A stretch of 64,000 bases of DNA from Alcanivoracaceae bacterium (lineage in GTDB: Bacteria > Pseudomonadota > Gammaproteobacteria > Pseudomonadales > Alcanivoracaceae): contig JARGOL010000010.1 in the NCBI GenBank assembly GCA_029212745.1, positions 52,892 to 116,891 of the forward strand, read 5' to 3'. Shown here in pieces: positions 24,138-32,821 of this stretch. The notes under the pieces were generated by a model. The model had not been told where the DNA came from and did no database searches. It saw nothing but the letters and a program-made list of their open reading frames with translations. How positions within the stretch are numbered: the stretch's first letter is position 1; each line of letters opens with the position of its first letter. Made by a program: the position numbers and the translations under genes.

Positions 24138-25769
24138 ATGGCCCACATTATTCCCTCCGACTGGCTGGAGGCCGACTTTCTTCATGAGCGTGAGAAGGAA
24201 ACGGTGGGCTGGCTGGAGGAAGCCCTTCCTGACGAATTCACGGTGTATGCAGGTCTGCGCTGGGCGGCTACCCATGTGAGTGGCCATGCGCAGTTTGGCG
24301 AGGTAGACCTGGCGGTGGTGGCGCCTAGCGGCAAGCTGATCATTATCGAGCAGAAGAACGGCGGGTTGTCGGTGGTCAATGGCCGCCTGGTCAAGCGCTA
24401 CGGGACCCATGAAAAAGCGGTGGGAATCCAGATCCGTCGCTCGGTCGAGGCATTCCAGAAACAGTGGGCCGAGCAGGGTCACGGTGGCCCGCTATGGGTG
24501 GATTATCTGGTCGTGTTGCCTGATTACCGGGTGCATGACGTAAATGCGGTGGAGCTGCAGGCTGAGCGGATAGTCGACCGGGAAAGACTGGCGCAGCTAC
24601 CGGATCTTCTCCAGGAGCTGTTGGACGGCCGGCCGAATCCAGAGCGCCAACAGGCCCTTCGGGATTTCCTGGATGGCACATTGGGTATCAGCCAGGATCT
24701 GGATATAGCCAGTCTGAGGATGGATCAGCGCCTGGCCGCACGGGGGGATAGCCTGCGGGGCGTCATAAGCCGGCTCGAGTTCAAGCCTTGGCGGATGCGC
24801 ATCAGTGGCGCGGCGGGCTGTGGTAAGACCGTGCTCGCGCAAGGTCTGTTCCGTGATGCCCGTCGGGAAGGCAAGAGAGTTATCTACCTGTGTTACAACC
24901 GACCGTTGGCTGACGGGGTGGCTCGCGCCCTGAAAGCCCCCGGGCAGGCCATGACTATCGACCGGCTCACTGAGCTCTATCCGGTGGACGGCCCTTTTGA
25001 CCCGAGCGAGGGCCAGATGGCTTTTGAGAGCCGCCGGGCGCTGATTCGAAGTAATTCGCCACATGAGGACTGGCAGTTCGACCTCGTTGTGGTGGACGAA
25101 GGCCAGGACTTCAGCGGATCACAATGTACGCTGGCGGAGCACCTTTTAGCGGCCGACGGCCGGTTTGTATGGTTGGATGACCCGCGACAGAAGCTTTACC
25201 GACATGAGGATAGCTGCGTACCAGATTGCACCGTTTCACTGACACTTGCGGAGAATTTCCGGACGGCTAACAACATTGTCAGGTATATGAATGCGATGCT
25301 GGCCCTGGAACCGCCGGATATTCCGTCCGCGCCCGTGGATGGGGAGGTGCCAGACTTTAGGGTGGCCGACACCCACGATGCCGTTCATGACGCCGTGGTT
25401 GCGCGGGTTGGAGAGCTTCTTGAGGCGGGCTACAGGCTGGATGACATTGCGGTACTCAGTTACCACGGCTATACCTCTTCTTGGCTCCTTCAGCGTGAGC
25501 ATATAGGCGTATGGCCTACCATCCGGTTCACTGGGGCATACACTGAGAACGGCGAGCAGCGCTATAGTGAAGGTCAGCTCAGAGTGGAATCGATCCATCG
25601 GTTCAAAGGGTTGCAGGCTGAGGCGGTAATCCTCGTGGAAGTGGATTTTGAGGAGCTCAATGATGAGGCGCGTCGGCGGCTATATGTTGGGATGACGCGA
25701 GCTCGGCAGTCACTAACGGTTATAATGAATGACAAGGCAGATCAAGCCCTACGGGTTGCTTTGGCCTGA
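24138..25769 (+). CDS. NERD-domain nuclease fused to UvrD-like SF1 helicase
   Basis: 543 aa. ATG 24138 follows AAGGA by seven bases. Residues 10-120 are a NERD domain: ADFLHEREKETVGWL, GEVDLAVVAP and LIIIEQKNGGLSV give the Glu...Asp...Glu/Gln-X-Lys nuclease-like set. The helicase part has Walker A SGAAGCGKTVLAQ near 228, LVVVDEGQDFS near 318, LAENFRTANNIV near 375, and VESIHRFKGLQAEAVI plus YVGMTRARQSLTVI at the end (motifs V and VI). Such fusions are frequent in defence islands. It faces tandem-AAA paralogue 2 across a predicted WYL operator, so it may be part of that regulon. Acts on DNA; exact role unknown. Confidence 0.85.
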   Translation: MAHIIPSDWLEADFLHEREKETVGWLEEALPDEFTVYAGLRWAATHVSGHAQFGEVDLAVVAPSGKLIIIEQKNGGLSVVNGRLVKRYGTHEKAVGIQIRRSVEAFQKQWAEQGHGGPLWVDYLVVLPDYRVHDVNAVELQAERIVDRERLAQLPDLLQELLDGRPNPERQQALRDFLDGTLGISQDLDIASLRMDQRLAARGDSLRGVISRLEFKPWRMRISGAAGCGKTVLAQGLFRDARREGKRVIYLCYNRPLADGVARALKAPGQAMTIDRLTELYPVDGPFDPSEGQMAFESRRALIRSNSPHEDWQFDLVVVDEGQDFSGSQCTLAEHLLAADGRFVWLDDPRQKLYRHEDSCVPDCTVSLTLAENFRTANNIVRYMNAMLALEPPDIPSAPVDGEVPDFRVADTHDAVHDAVVARVGELLEAGYRLDDIAVLSYHGYTSSWLLQREHIGVWPTIRFTGAYTENGEQRYSEGQLRVESIHRFKGLQAEAVILVEVDFEELNDEARRRLYVGMTRARQSLTVIMNDKADQALRVALA

Positions 25770-26122
25770 TCTGGTTGACGCGGAAAAGTATCAGAAGAAT
25801 CGGTTAAGCGTGCGGGACTTTTCCCTTTTTGCCGTATCGAAAAAAGATCAGCACGTGCCCTCATCTGAATGGATGTTCAGAAGGGGGCTGCAAATGGAAT
25901 GCTATTTTGTTTCGAAGTGTGTGTCTATCTGCGCTGATCAGAATTCTTCGGTAGACATAAAGTCTTACCTCGGTTTTGTCATGAAAAGAAATGGCCTCAG
26001 GTCTGCCGACATGAATCATGCGGAGTACCTGAATGACAGAAGCCAAGTCATGCAATGGAAGGGTGACTGCCTCGTAGGCGCAGACAATAAATAATAATTA
26101 AAACAATTTTTTAGGGATAAAT
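25770..26122. other. Intergenic region with a doubtful short reading frame
   Basis: 353 bases between the helicase gene and the AT-rich three-gene module. A reading frame continues to 26094; a possible start at 25875 would give about 73 residues with several Cys, but there is no ribosome binding site and no recognisable pattern. It may be a remnant at the edge of the inserted module. Base composition changes visibly towards AT-rich here. Confidence 0.35.
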
Positions 26123-27373
26123 ATGAGTTCGATTGGATGGGTTGATTTTTCACCCGACGATAGAAATAAAGTTCGCACAGTTCTGGCAATGTTGTCAGAA
26201 CCAGGGACGTTAGATGAGTTAGGCATAGGGCAAGTAAGGGATGCTTTTTCAGATCTTCTATTCCCAGGCTTTTCAACTATCCAAACAAGGGCCAAGTACT
26301 TTGTCATCATCCCCAGAATTCTTAGAGACTATCAAGCCTTGACGGCTTTTGATCAAAATAAGAACCCAAGCGCTCTCAAGTATCTTAACGCACATGAAGA
26401 TATGGTAGCTGAGCTTTTAGATGCTAATCATGATGAAGGTGAGCTCGGGATTATCGGTAGAACGAGGGTGGGGCAGGGCGGAGTTGAAAGGCGCCCATCT
26501 GTTATCTATTGGAATGGTCTTCGCGTATTACAGTTGGTGAAAACGCCGCTTTCCTTGGCAGACTTTTGTCGAAAATTAAGCAGTGGTGAAAGAAGTAGCT
26601 TTGACGATAGTTTGCTCGGTGAGGAAGATGATGTCGATGCATTGAAGGATCGAAACGTAATATCAATTCCTAACCATGACCCTTCTTGGAAAGAATCAGA
26701 TTTGAGTTTATCACTTACCTGTAAGGAAGCGCTTTTTTTAGTAAATAGATTCATACGAGTGCAGGCTGTGCAGGATAGTATTCCATCTCAATTGTTCAGG
26801 CACAATTTAATTGATAATGCTTTGGTGGAAGCGCCGAACCAAAGAATTAATAATTTTGATATTTTGGCAGAGATATTATTGACCAGTGATAAAGTTACTG
26901 AAGCTTGTAAAGAAAATGTTTATCAGGCCTCGCAGTTTTCACTTGCTATGGAAGGACCGCACATTCGATACAATATATTGCTCGCATCCCAATGTAGAGA
27001 AGCGGCTAAAGTAGTGGAGTTAGAAAGTGAATTTGCTGATTGGGTTAAAGAAGTTAGGGAAAAACGAGTTTTTGAAAAGGGCTGTGCAGATGAATGGCTA
27101 GGTAAAGCTGCAATAGGGGGCAAGCGAAATATAAAACCACAGACGCAGGATTTTATAAGAAAGGTATCTGGCCAAGGTGTAGCTGGAGACTTTAGCGAGC
27201 TCAATCGATTGGTAAAACAACAGGCCTTAATAAACAAGGGTGATAGAAGTTTATTGAGAAAGCAGACGAAGTATGATGGCTGGGTTGGGTTACGCCGTCT
27301 TGAGTATCGTTGGGGCACAGCAAGAATCTTGTTGAGTGATATTAACGAAGGTATTTCTCATGCTGAGGCCTGA
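26123..27373 (+). CDS. DUF6361-like protein, first gene of an Azaca-like module
   Basis: 416 aa. TAGGGA precedes the ATG by seven bases. It opens SSIGWVDFSPDDRNKVRTVL and continues with LDELGIGQVRDAFSDLLFPG, FSTIQTRAKYFVIIPRILRD, GLRVLQLVK and a C-terminal DGWVGLRRLEYRWGTARILL. I recall this opening and block order from the DUF6361 family; its biochemistry is unknown. The next gene encodes a PLD-like protein and the third an SF2 helicase, the set I remember for the Azaca defence system (ZacA, ZacB, ZacC). Codon use and base composition are AT-richer than the flanks, as for the next two genes, which marks a separately acquired module. Confidence 0.75.
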   Translation: MSSIGWVDFSPDDRNKVRTVLAMLSEPGTLDELGIGQVRDAFSDLLFPGFSTIQTRAKYFVIIPRILRDYQALTAFDQNKNPSALKYLNAHEDMVAELLDANHDEGELGIIGRTRVGQGGVERRPSVIYWNGLRVLQLVKTPLSLADFCRKLSSGERSSFDDSLLGEEDDVDALKDRNVISIPNHDPSWKESDLSLSLTCKEALFLVNRFIRVQAVQDSIPSQLFRHNLIDNALVEAPNQRINNFDILAEILLTSDKVTEACKENVYQASQFSLAMEGPHIRYNILLASQCREAAKVVELESEFADWVKEVREKRVFEKGCADEWLGKAAIGGKRNIKPQTQDFIRKVSGQGVAGDFSELNRLVKQQALINKGDRSLLRKQTKYDGWVGLRRLEYRWGTARILLSDINEGISHAEA

Positions 27374-29180
27374 GTCAGATAGACTGGATTATGGAATGGC
27401 GCTTGCCCCGCCTGACGGTTATGAGTTTGATGCTGCAATTGCAACGACTTATAGCCTCGATCTCAATGCGTTATTAGCTGTACCTATCTCACTTTGTTTC
27501 AGTGATACGCTTGACGGAGATCTCAAAGGAGAGAAGTTAGCGCTCCTGGAGGCAATTGGTCAGTTGAAGGGGCGTCTCAAAGTCTTTTACCAAGCTGGCA
27601 ATATCAAGGTGCCAGACAACTTTAATCGCTTGTTTACTTTGCTCGAACCATCGCTATATGCAATTAATCCACCATCAGGAGCGAATTCGTCATTTCATCC
27701 AAAAATCTGGCTAATCAGATATTTGCCTGATCAAAATAACGGTCGCTCTGCTGCTAAGAAGGCGTGTTATCGACTGTTAGTTTCATCCAGGAACCTAACG
27801 TTCGATAGGTCGTGGGATGTTGCCGTTCGCCTGGACGGTCAGATTGGTAACAAGCAGTTCGCGGTGAATGAAGAGCTGAGCAACTTTGTAGAAAATCTTC
27901 TTAAAAAAGTTAAGGGGTTTTACCGAAAGCAGCAGTTTCTAGATGAGGTGAGCAGGATTCAATGGGATGCGCCTAGCAAATTTGAAGATGTTTCATTGCA
28001 TGTGGGAGGCAGGGCTGAGGGCAGTCCAATTAAACTCGAAAAAGGCGACTCTTCCAAGCTGTTGGTTGTCTCTCCCTTTTTAAAGGATTCTGCAGGTGAA
28101 GTAAAAGGCCTGGATTTTCTTCAGGATTACGGATCTCCAGAAAGCCGATATTTGTTTTCAAGAGCCTCAGAGTTAGATGCTATTGGTTCGGAGAAGCTAA
28201 GAAATTGGCAGTGCTTTTCATTGAATGAGTTGATAGTTCAGGGAGAAGAGCGAAATGAGATTACAGATGGAGCTCCAGATATTCAGCAACTCGATTTACA
28301 TGCCAAGCTATTTATTCAACAAATAGCTGCGCAAAGTCACTGGTTTCTTGGATCGGCTAATGCGACTTCAGCAGCAATTGGGGATAAAACTAATGGTCAG
28401 GTTCGAAATGCAGAATTTATGGTGAGGCTTTCGTCAACGAGTTCTGAAGTTTCGTTAGATGCAATTAGTGATCTGTGGACATCTGAAGAAAGTGGGCCAC
28501 TATTTGTCCCACATGAGTTTGCGGAGTTGAGGGATGAAGAGTTTGAAGGAGAATCTGACCATAGGCTTTGGTTGTATAAATTGATTGCCCTTAATTGGAA
28601 AATCAAAGCAGAAGGCTGTGGTTTGGAGAATAAATTCGATTTAACTGTTTCCGTCAACGAAAAGCCAGATTTTCCAGAAAATATTTCAGTGAATGTAGGT
28701 CAACTTGGTATTAGTCAAAGCCATCAGTTGGAGCTGTCGATGAAATGGGGTGAGGTGCCCCTTGATAGCATATCGGCGCTAATCCCGGTTACCTTGTCGG
28801 TGACGGAAGGTGACAAGCAAGCTAGAAAAACCATTGTAGTGGAAGCGATGCTTGAGTTTGATGGTGAAGATACCAGGCATTCTTACATAATGAGATCGCT
28901 TTTTGACTCCCACGTAAAGGTTTTAAGTTACCTTAATATTTTGCTTCAACGAAAACCAGACAAGAACAATTGGTTGCCTCTCGATGAAGCGTTTTCTGGA
29001 GGAGGGGAAGGCTTTTTCTTTGATGGCATGCCGCTATTCGAAAGGCTTCTCATGGCGTCTTCAAGAGAGCCATTGTTGCTGGATAGAGTTGAGGCAGCCA
29101 TAAAAAGGTTTGAATCAGCGAAGGTCGATATGCCTGTGGAATTTTTAGAGCTATGGAAGCATTTTAGGTCCAGAAGATGA
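27360..29180 (+). CDS. Phospholipase-D-like nuclease, second gene of an Azaca-like module
   Basis: 606 aa. ATG 27360 lies inside the end of the previous gene (14-base overlap) and follows GAAGG. Two HKD-type motifs are visible: HPKIWLIRYL near residue 117 with RLLVSSRNLTFDRSWD after it, and LHAKLFIQQ near 315 followed by WFLGSANATSAAIGDK. Together they form one PLD active site, used in this superfamily for phosphodiester cleavage of DNA or lipids. The C-terminal 200 residues have no known motif. The last four bases overlap the helicase start. PLD plus helicase pairs are also found in DISARM, but here DrmA/DrmB are absent. Confidence 0.83.
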   Translation: MLRPESDRLDYGMALAPPDGYEFDAAIATTYSLDLNALLAVPISLCFSDTLDGDLKGEKLALLEAIGQLKGRLKVFYQAGNIKVPDNFNRLFTLLEPSLYAINPPSGANSSFHPKIWLIRYLPDQNNGRSAAKKACYRLLVSSRNLTFDRSWDVAVRLDGQIGNKQFAVNEELSNFVENLLKKVKGFYRKQQFLDEVSRIQWDAPSKFEDVSLHVGGRAEGSPIKLEKGDSSKLLVVSPFLKDSAGEVKGLDFLQDYGSPESRYLFSRASELDAIGSEKLRNWQCFSLNELIVQGEERNEITDGAPDIQQLDLHAKLFIQQIAAQSHWFLGSANATSAAIGDKTNGQVRNAEFMVRLSSTSSEVSLDAISDLWTSEESGPLFVPHEFAELRDEEFEGESDHRLWLYKLIALNWKIKAEGCGLENKFDLTVSVNEKPDFPENISVNVGQLGISQSHQLELSMKWGEVPLDSISALIPVTLSVTEGDKQARKTIVVEAMLEFDGEDTRHSYIMRSLFDSHVKVLSYLNILLQRKPDKNNWLPLDEAFSGGGEGFFFDGMPLFERLLMASSREPLLLDRVEAAIKRFESAKVDMPVEFLELWKHFRSRR

Positions 29181-32100
29181 AAGATCAGGAAGCTATCATA
29201 GAGCATATTGATGAATCGTTGAGCTCGCTCAAGGACTTTCAGAGAGCGACGGTAAAATCTGTGCTTTCAAGTTTTAATTCGAGGGAATGCCCAAGAGTTC
29301 TCGTGGCTGATGAAGTTGGTTTGGGTAAAACTATTATTGCGAAGGGTGTAATTGGTGATCTGGTCAAGCAACACATTGCTTTAGGTCAACCCAAAAAGAA
29401 AAAGCCTATTAGGGTTACTTACATCTGCTCAAACCTCACTTTAGCCGATGAAAATCGAAAAAAGCTAGCCATATTCAGAGGCTCTTTTAGGGAGCAGTAT
29501 GTGAAGGAGCCGTCCTTTGGTCGACTAATCGAAACTGCTTTGTCTGAAGAGCCAGGTTCAGGGAAAGAGCTTCTGGAAGTTTGCTCCCTTACCCCATCAA
29601 CTTCATTTAAGTTAACTACTGGTGATGGAAATTGTGATGAAAGAGTTATCGTTCTTTATGCGCTTATAAAGCATCCCAAACTTAAAAGGTATAGAAGGAA
29701 ATTGGGAAATGTTCTGCGTGGAAACAGGGTTAGAAAGGAGAGGTGGGAAAAAGATAAGAAATGGTATCTAAAAAACACGCAGCTGAGGAAAGGCGTTGTT
29801 AGAGATTTTCATAGTCTTCTTAATCAAAGAATGACTGATAAGCACCGTGAAGATTGTGATATTTCAGGGCGAAAGACATCCTGGTTAAATATGATTCTTG
29901 AGATGTGTCAGCGAACTATGAGTCCGAACGAGGCTCAGGTTAGGACGCACCTTAGAAGAATGTTGGCTCAAACTTGCGCAAAGCATTTGGATGGAGATCT
30001 GTTTATTCTCGATGAGTTTCAGAGGTTCAAGTCCTTGCTGGGCGGCAATGACTATTCAGAAGAAGCATATATCGCCAGACAGGTATTTAGTAAGTCGGCT
30101 AAATCGAAGATATTGCTTTTATCAGCTACGCCATTCAAGGCAATTTCAAAAGAAGATGATGATGAAAGCGGTAATGCTCATGCTAAAGAACTCGAATTCC
30201 TACTTCAATTTCTGACGAATTCAAATGTGGATGTTGTCAATGCCTATGAAGAAAACAGGAAGGCATTGCAAGAGCAAATTCTGACGCTTCGAGATGAGGT
30301 CTTTGATCTTTCAAATCTTACTGATTGTCATAAGGTTGAAGTTGAAAAGGGACTCGGTGAGTATATTTGCAGAACAGAGCGCGAGCAATCAAGTGAGAGT
30401 TATTCAGGCTTGTTTGATGCAAATATGCATTCTTGCTATCGAGAGTTTTCCACTAAGGATGTTCAGACCTTTCGAGCGCTTGATCAACTAGGTGAAGGGC
30501 TGGAGAAGGTATACCATCGCAAGTATCCTGGTCAGTTAATGGAGTTCTACAAGGCTTCACCCTGGCCGCTTTCCTTCTTAAGCGGTTATCAGATTAAGAA
30601 GCAGATAGATCGTTATAAGAATCACAATCAGGTCCGGTTGTCGCTCGATAATTCCGCACCAGCCTGGTTGTCATATTCTGATGTGCAGCAATATCGATTG
30701 AATATGGAGCGTGCTCCACAGGCCAAATTTCAGGCATTAGTATCAAAGATTTTTGAGAATAAGAGTGAGGAACTTTTGTGGATTCCTCCATCTCTTCCGC
30801 ACTATCCCTTGGAAGGAAGTTTTTTAGGCCAAGAGGACTTCACGAAATCACTCTTGTTTTCTTCATGGGCTTTGGTTCCAAGAGCCTTAAGCGGCCTCAT
30901 CAGTTACGAGGCTGAAAGACGATTATTGACTAAAAAGAAAAGCAAGGCGAAGCGCTACCACAAGAAAGGAAAGCATAATTCCAAGATTCGATTTGAAGCC
31001 AAGTCAAGCTTGATAGGGTGGTCATTGGTGTACCCTTCGAAGATATCCAAGCAGTTGCGTATCGAGCATGGCATTAACTCTCTAAAAGATCTGCTTAATG
31101 ATCGTAAGAAGCTTTATTCTGAAAAGTTGGCTTTATTGAGTGATTACACAGGCGGCGCCAAAAGTGGTGATCGGTGGTACGCACTGGCGCCTATTCTTTT
31201 GGATTGGGAGGCTGGTTTTGAGGAATATGCAAGAGAATGGCTGCATCACCAGGAGTCTATGCTTGGCCAGCGAAAAGAGGCAAGGGGTATAAGGGGGCAA
31301 TTTAAAGAGCTTAGCTCATATGTCTGGGATGATGGCTTGGAACTGGGTCCTATGCCGGATGATTTGCCTGAGTATCTCGCGTTGCTGTCTATCAGTGGAC
31401 CTGCAAATACTGCGGCTAGGGCATGGTCAAGGTATTGGCCTGAATCAAGTGAATTCGATGTGGCTAATGCAGCAACCGAGATCGGTTTCGGTGCTATTTC
31501 AATGTTTAATAAGCCTGAGTCTGAAAGCGTCTTGCTTAAGTGCTACAAGAATGAAAAGTATTTCAAAGCGGTTGTCAGGTATATGGCTGATGGAGACTTT
31601 CAGTCAGTCATAGATGAATATGGGCACCTGCTAAAAGATGCAGGACTGCCTATGAATAGCCCTAAAACAGAAAATGCGACGTCGAGAGTTGTTTCTTCCC
31701 TGGGGTTTAGAACTACATCGGTCGCGTGTCAATTCAGAGAGAATAGAAGGCAGTCAGACGATGTCGTAGCTAGAAGGGCAGATAGCTCTAGCGATAAGCA
31801 TACTTTGAGATGCCATTTTGCTGTCCCACTTGGAAATCAAAGTCTCACTGATGAGCAGGGGCTCAATCGTATCGGCAGTGTACGTGATGCCTTCAATTCA
31901 CCCTTCCGGCCGTTCTTGCTCAATTCAACGTCAATTGGCCAGGAGGGGCTGGATTTCCATTGGTACTGTAGAAGGGTGATTCATTGGAATCTCCCACATA
32001 ATCCCATTGACATCGAGCAAAGAGAAGGGCGCGTCAACCGATATAAATCCCTGGTAGTTAGAAAGCGTGTGGCAGCCAATTACAAAGAGATTGTGAGGGA

Positions 32101-32434
32101 CTCGAGCCTGGATTATTGGGATGAGCTTTTCAAAGATGTGGACAGGTTGACGGCTGATTCCAGAATGAGCGATCTAGTGCCTTATTGGTACTATCCAACA
32201 GGAGGCTTCACAATAGAGAGGTTCGTCCCATTGATGCCAATGAGTAGAGATGTTGAAAAGTACAAGCATTCACTGAAGATACTTGCTTTATATAGGCTGG
32301 CGTTCGGCCAGCCAAGGCAGGAAGAGCTCTTGGATAACTTGCTTCACAGGAACTTTTCTCCGGACGATATAAAGGTAATCAACCAGAATCTTGTAATAAA
32401 CCTTTCCCCGTTGGCTAGAGATCATCAGGCCTAG
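29177..32434 (+). CDS. SF2 (SNF2-like) helicase, third gene of an Azaca-like module
   Basis: 1085 aa. Motif I VLVADEVGLGKTIIAKGVI near residue 44-62; a DEAD-box equivalent LFILDEFQRFKSLL near 275-288 (Asp-Glu-Phe-Gln instead of DEAH); motif III LLLSATPF near 312-319; and motifs V/VI NSTSIGQEGLDFHWYCRRVI, then IEQREGRVNRYKSL near 945-955. Between motifs III and V lies a very long insertion of about 600 residues, so the protein is larger than ordinary SNF2-type translocases. It starts inside the stop of the PLD gene (ATGA). Motor of the presumed defence module; DNA is the likely substrate. Confidence 0.86.
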   Translation: MKDQEAIIEHIDESLSSLKDFQRATVKSVLSSFNSRECPRVLVADEVGLGKTIIAKGVIGDLVKQHIALGQPKKKKPIRVTYICSNLTLADENRKKLAIFRGSFREQYVKEPSFGRLIETALSEEPGSGKELLEVCSLTPSTSFKLTTGDGNCDERVIVLYALIKHPKLKRYRRKLGNVLRGNRVRKERWEKDKKWYLKNTQLRKGVVRDFHSLLNQRMTDKHREDCDISGRKTSWLNMILEMCQRTMSPNEAQVRTHLRRMLAQTCAKHLDGDLFILDEFQRFKSLLGGNDYSEEAYIARQVFSKSAKSKILLLSATPFKAISKEDDDESGNAHAKELEFLLQFLTNSNVDVVNAYEENRKALQEQILTLRDEVFDLSNLTDCHKVEVEKGLGEYICRTEREQSSESYSGLFDANMHSCYREFSTKDVQTFRALDQLGEGLEKVYHRKYPGQLMEFYKASPWPLSFLSGYQIKKQIDRYKNHNQVRLSLDNSAPAWLSYSDVQQYRLNMERAPQAKFQALVSKIFENKSEELLWIPPSLPHYPLEGSFLGQEDFTKSLLFSSWALVPRALSGLISYEAERRLLTKKKSKAKRYHKKGKHNSKIRFEAKSSLIGWSLVYPSKISKQLRIEHGINSLKDLLNDRKKLYSEKLALLSDYTGGAKSGDRWYALAPILLDWEAGFEEYAREWLHHQESMLGQRKEARGIRGQFKELSSYVWDDGLELGPMPDDLPEYLALLSISGPANTAARAWSRYWPESSEFDVANAATEIGFGAISMFNKPESESVLLKCYKNEKYFKAVVRYMADGDFQSVIDEYGHLLKDAGLPMNSPKTENATSRVVSSLGFRTTSVACQFRENRRQSDDVVARRADSSSDKHTLRCHFAVPLGNQSLTDEQGLNRIGSVRDAFNSPFRPFLLNSTSIGQEGLDFHWYCRRVIHWNLPHNPIDIEQREGRVNRYKSLVVRKRVAANYKEIVRDSSLDYWDELFKDVDRLTADSRMSDLVPYWYYPTGGFTIERFVPLMPMSRDVEKYKHSLKILALYRLAFGQPRQEELLDNLLHRNFSPDDIKVINQNLVINLSPLARDHQA

Positions 32435-32664
32435 TCAGAGCTTTGCCATAAGACCCTGATTAGGCGAGTGGGCTAGCATGACAACCTTGCTAGAACATGT
32501 GGCCAATGGATACATGTTCTTTGGGAAAGGGGAGTGTAGACTTTTCATTTATTCTGAAATATCGGCGGTAGAGAGTGGCTCACTCACCGGTTATGCTACC
32601 GTTTGGGTAGCTTGAAAATTGAGACTAGGCGTCAAACCGGACCATCTGATTGGGGGGAACCGGA
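32435..32664. other. Intergenic region between the Azaca-like and Wadjet modules
   Basis: Contains the dyad-bearing repeat at 32494-32547. A second short dyad, CTACC at 32597-32601 and GGGTAG at 32606-32611, lies further on. No gene seen in this part; a possible 40-aa frame follows at 32665. Confidence 0.4.
32494..32547. repeat. 54-bp imperfect direct repeat, left copy
   Basis: Aligned by hand without gaps it matches 40149-40202 at 40 of 54 positions, in the same orientation. The two copies bracket the Wadjet operon and the HNH gene. The left copy contains a perfect dyad, GAACATGT (32493-32500), 11 bases, ACATGTTC (32512-32519). Confidence 0.6.
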
Positions 32665-32787
32665 GTGAGTGATAGCCAGGAAATTGAGATCGGGTCACCT
32701 ATGCGGGTTAGAAAAGTGGTGAAAGATTCGCGGATCATGCAGCGTGTTTTTGATGCGGTAGATAAAGGCAGGCTCCCCAGTATTTAA
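32665..32787 (+). CDS. Possible 40-aa protein
   Basis: GTG at 32665 preceded by GGGGGAACCGGA, stop TAA at 32785-32787. The predicted peptide is charged (central RVRKVVKDSRIMQRVFDAVD) and could form one amphipathic helix. It lies between the helicase and jetD, which is on the other strand. Only the ribosome binding site and composition support it, so it may be fortuitous. Confidence 0.3.
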   Translation: MSDSQEIEIGSPMRVRKVVKDSRIMQRVFDAVDKGRLPSI

Positions 32788-32821
32788 GTGCCTTTCTTTG
32801 CTGGGTTGAAATTGAAGTAAG

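Noticed and set aside
25729..26094. A 121-aa gene overlapping the end of the NERD helicase
   Set aside because: The first part lies inside the helicase frame, there is no ribosome binding site, and no motif is visible; recorded only as a doubtful remnant.
27360..32434. DISARM system (PLD plus helicase)
   Set aside because: DISARM needs DrmA/DrmB (DUF1998) and usually a methylase; none is here, and the first gene is DUF6361-like.
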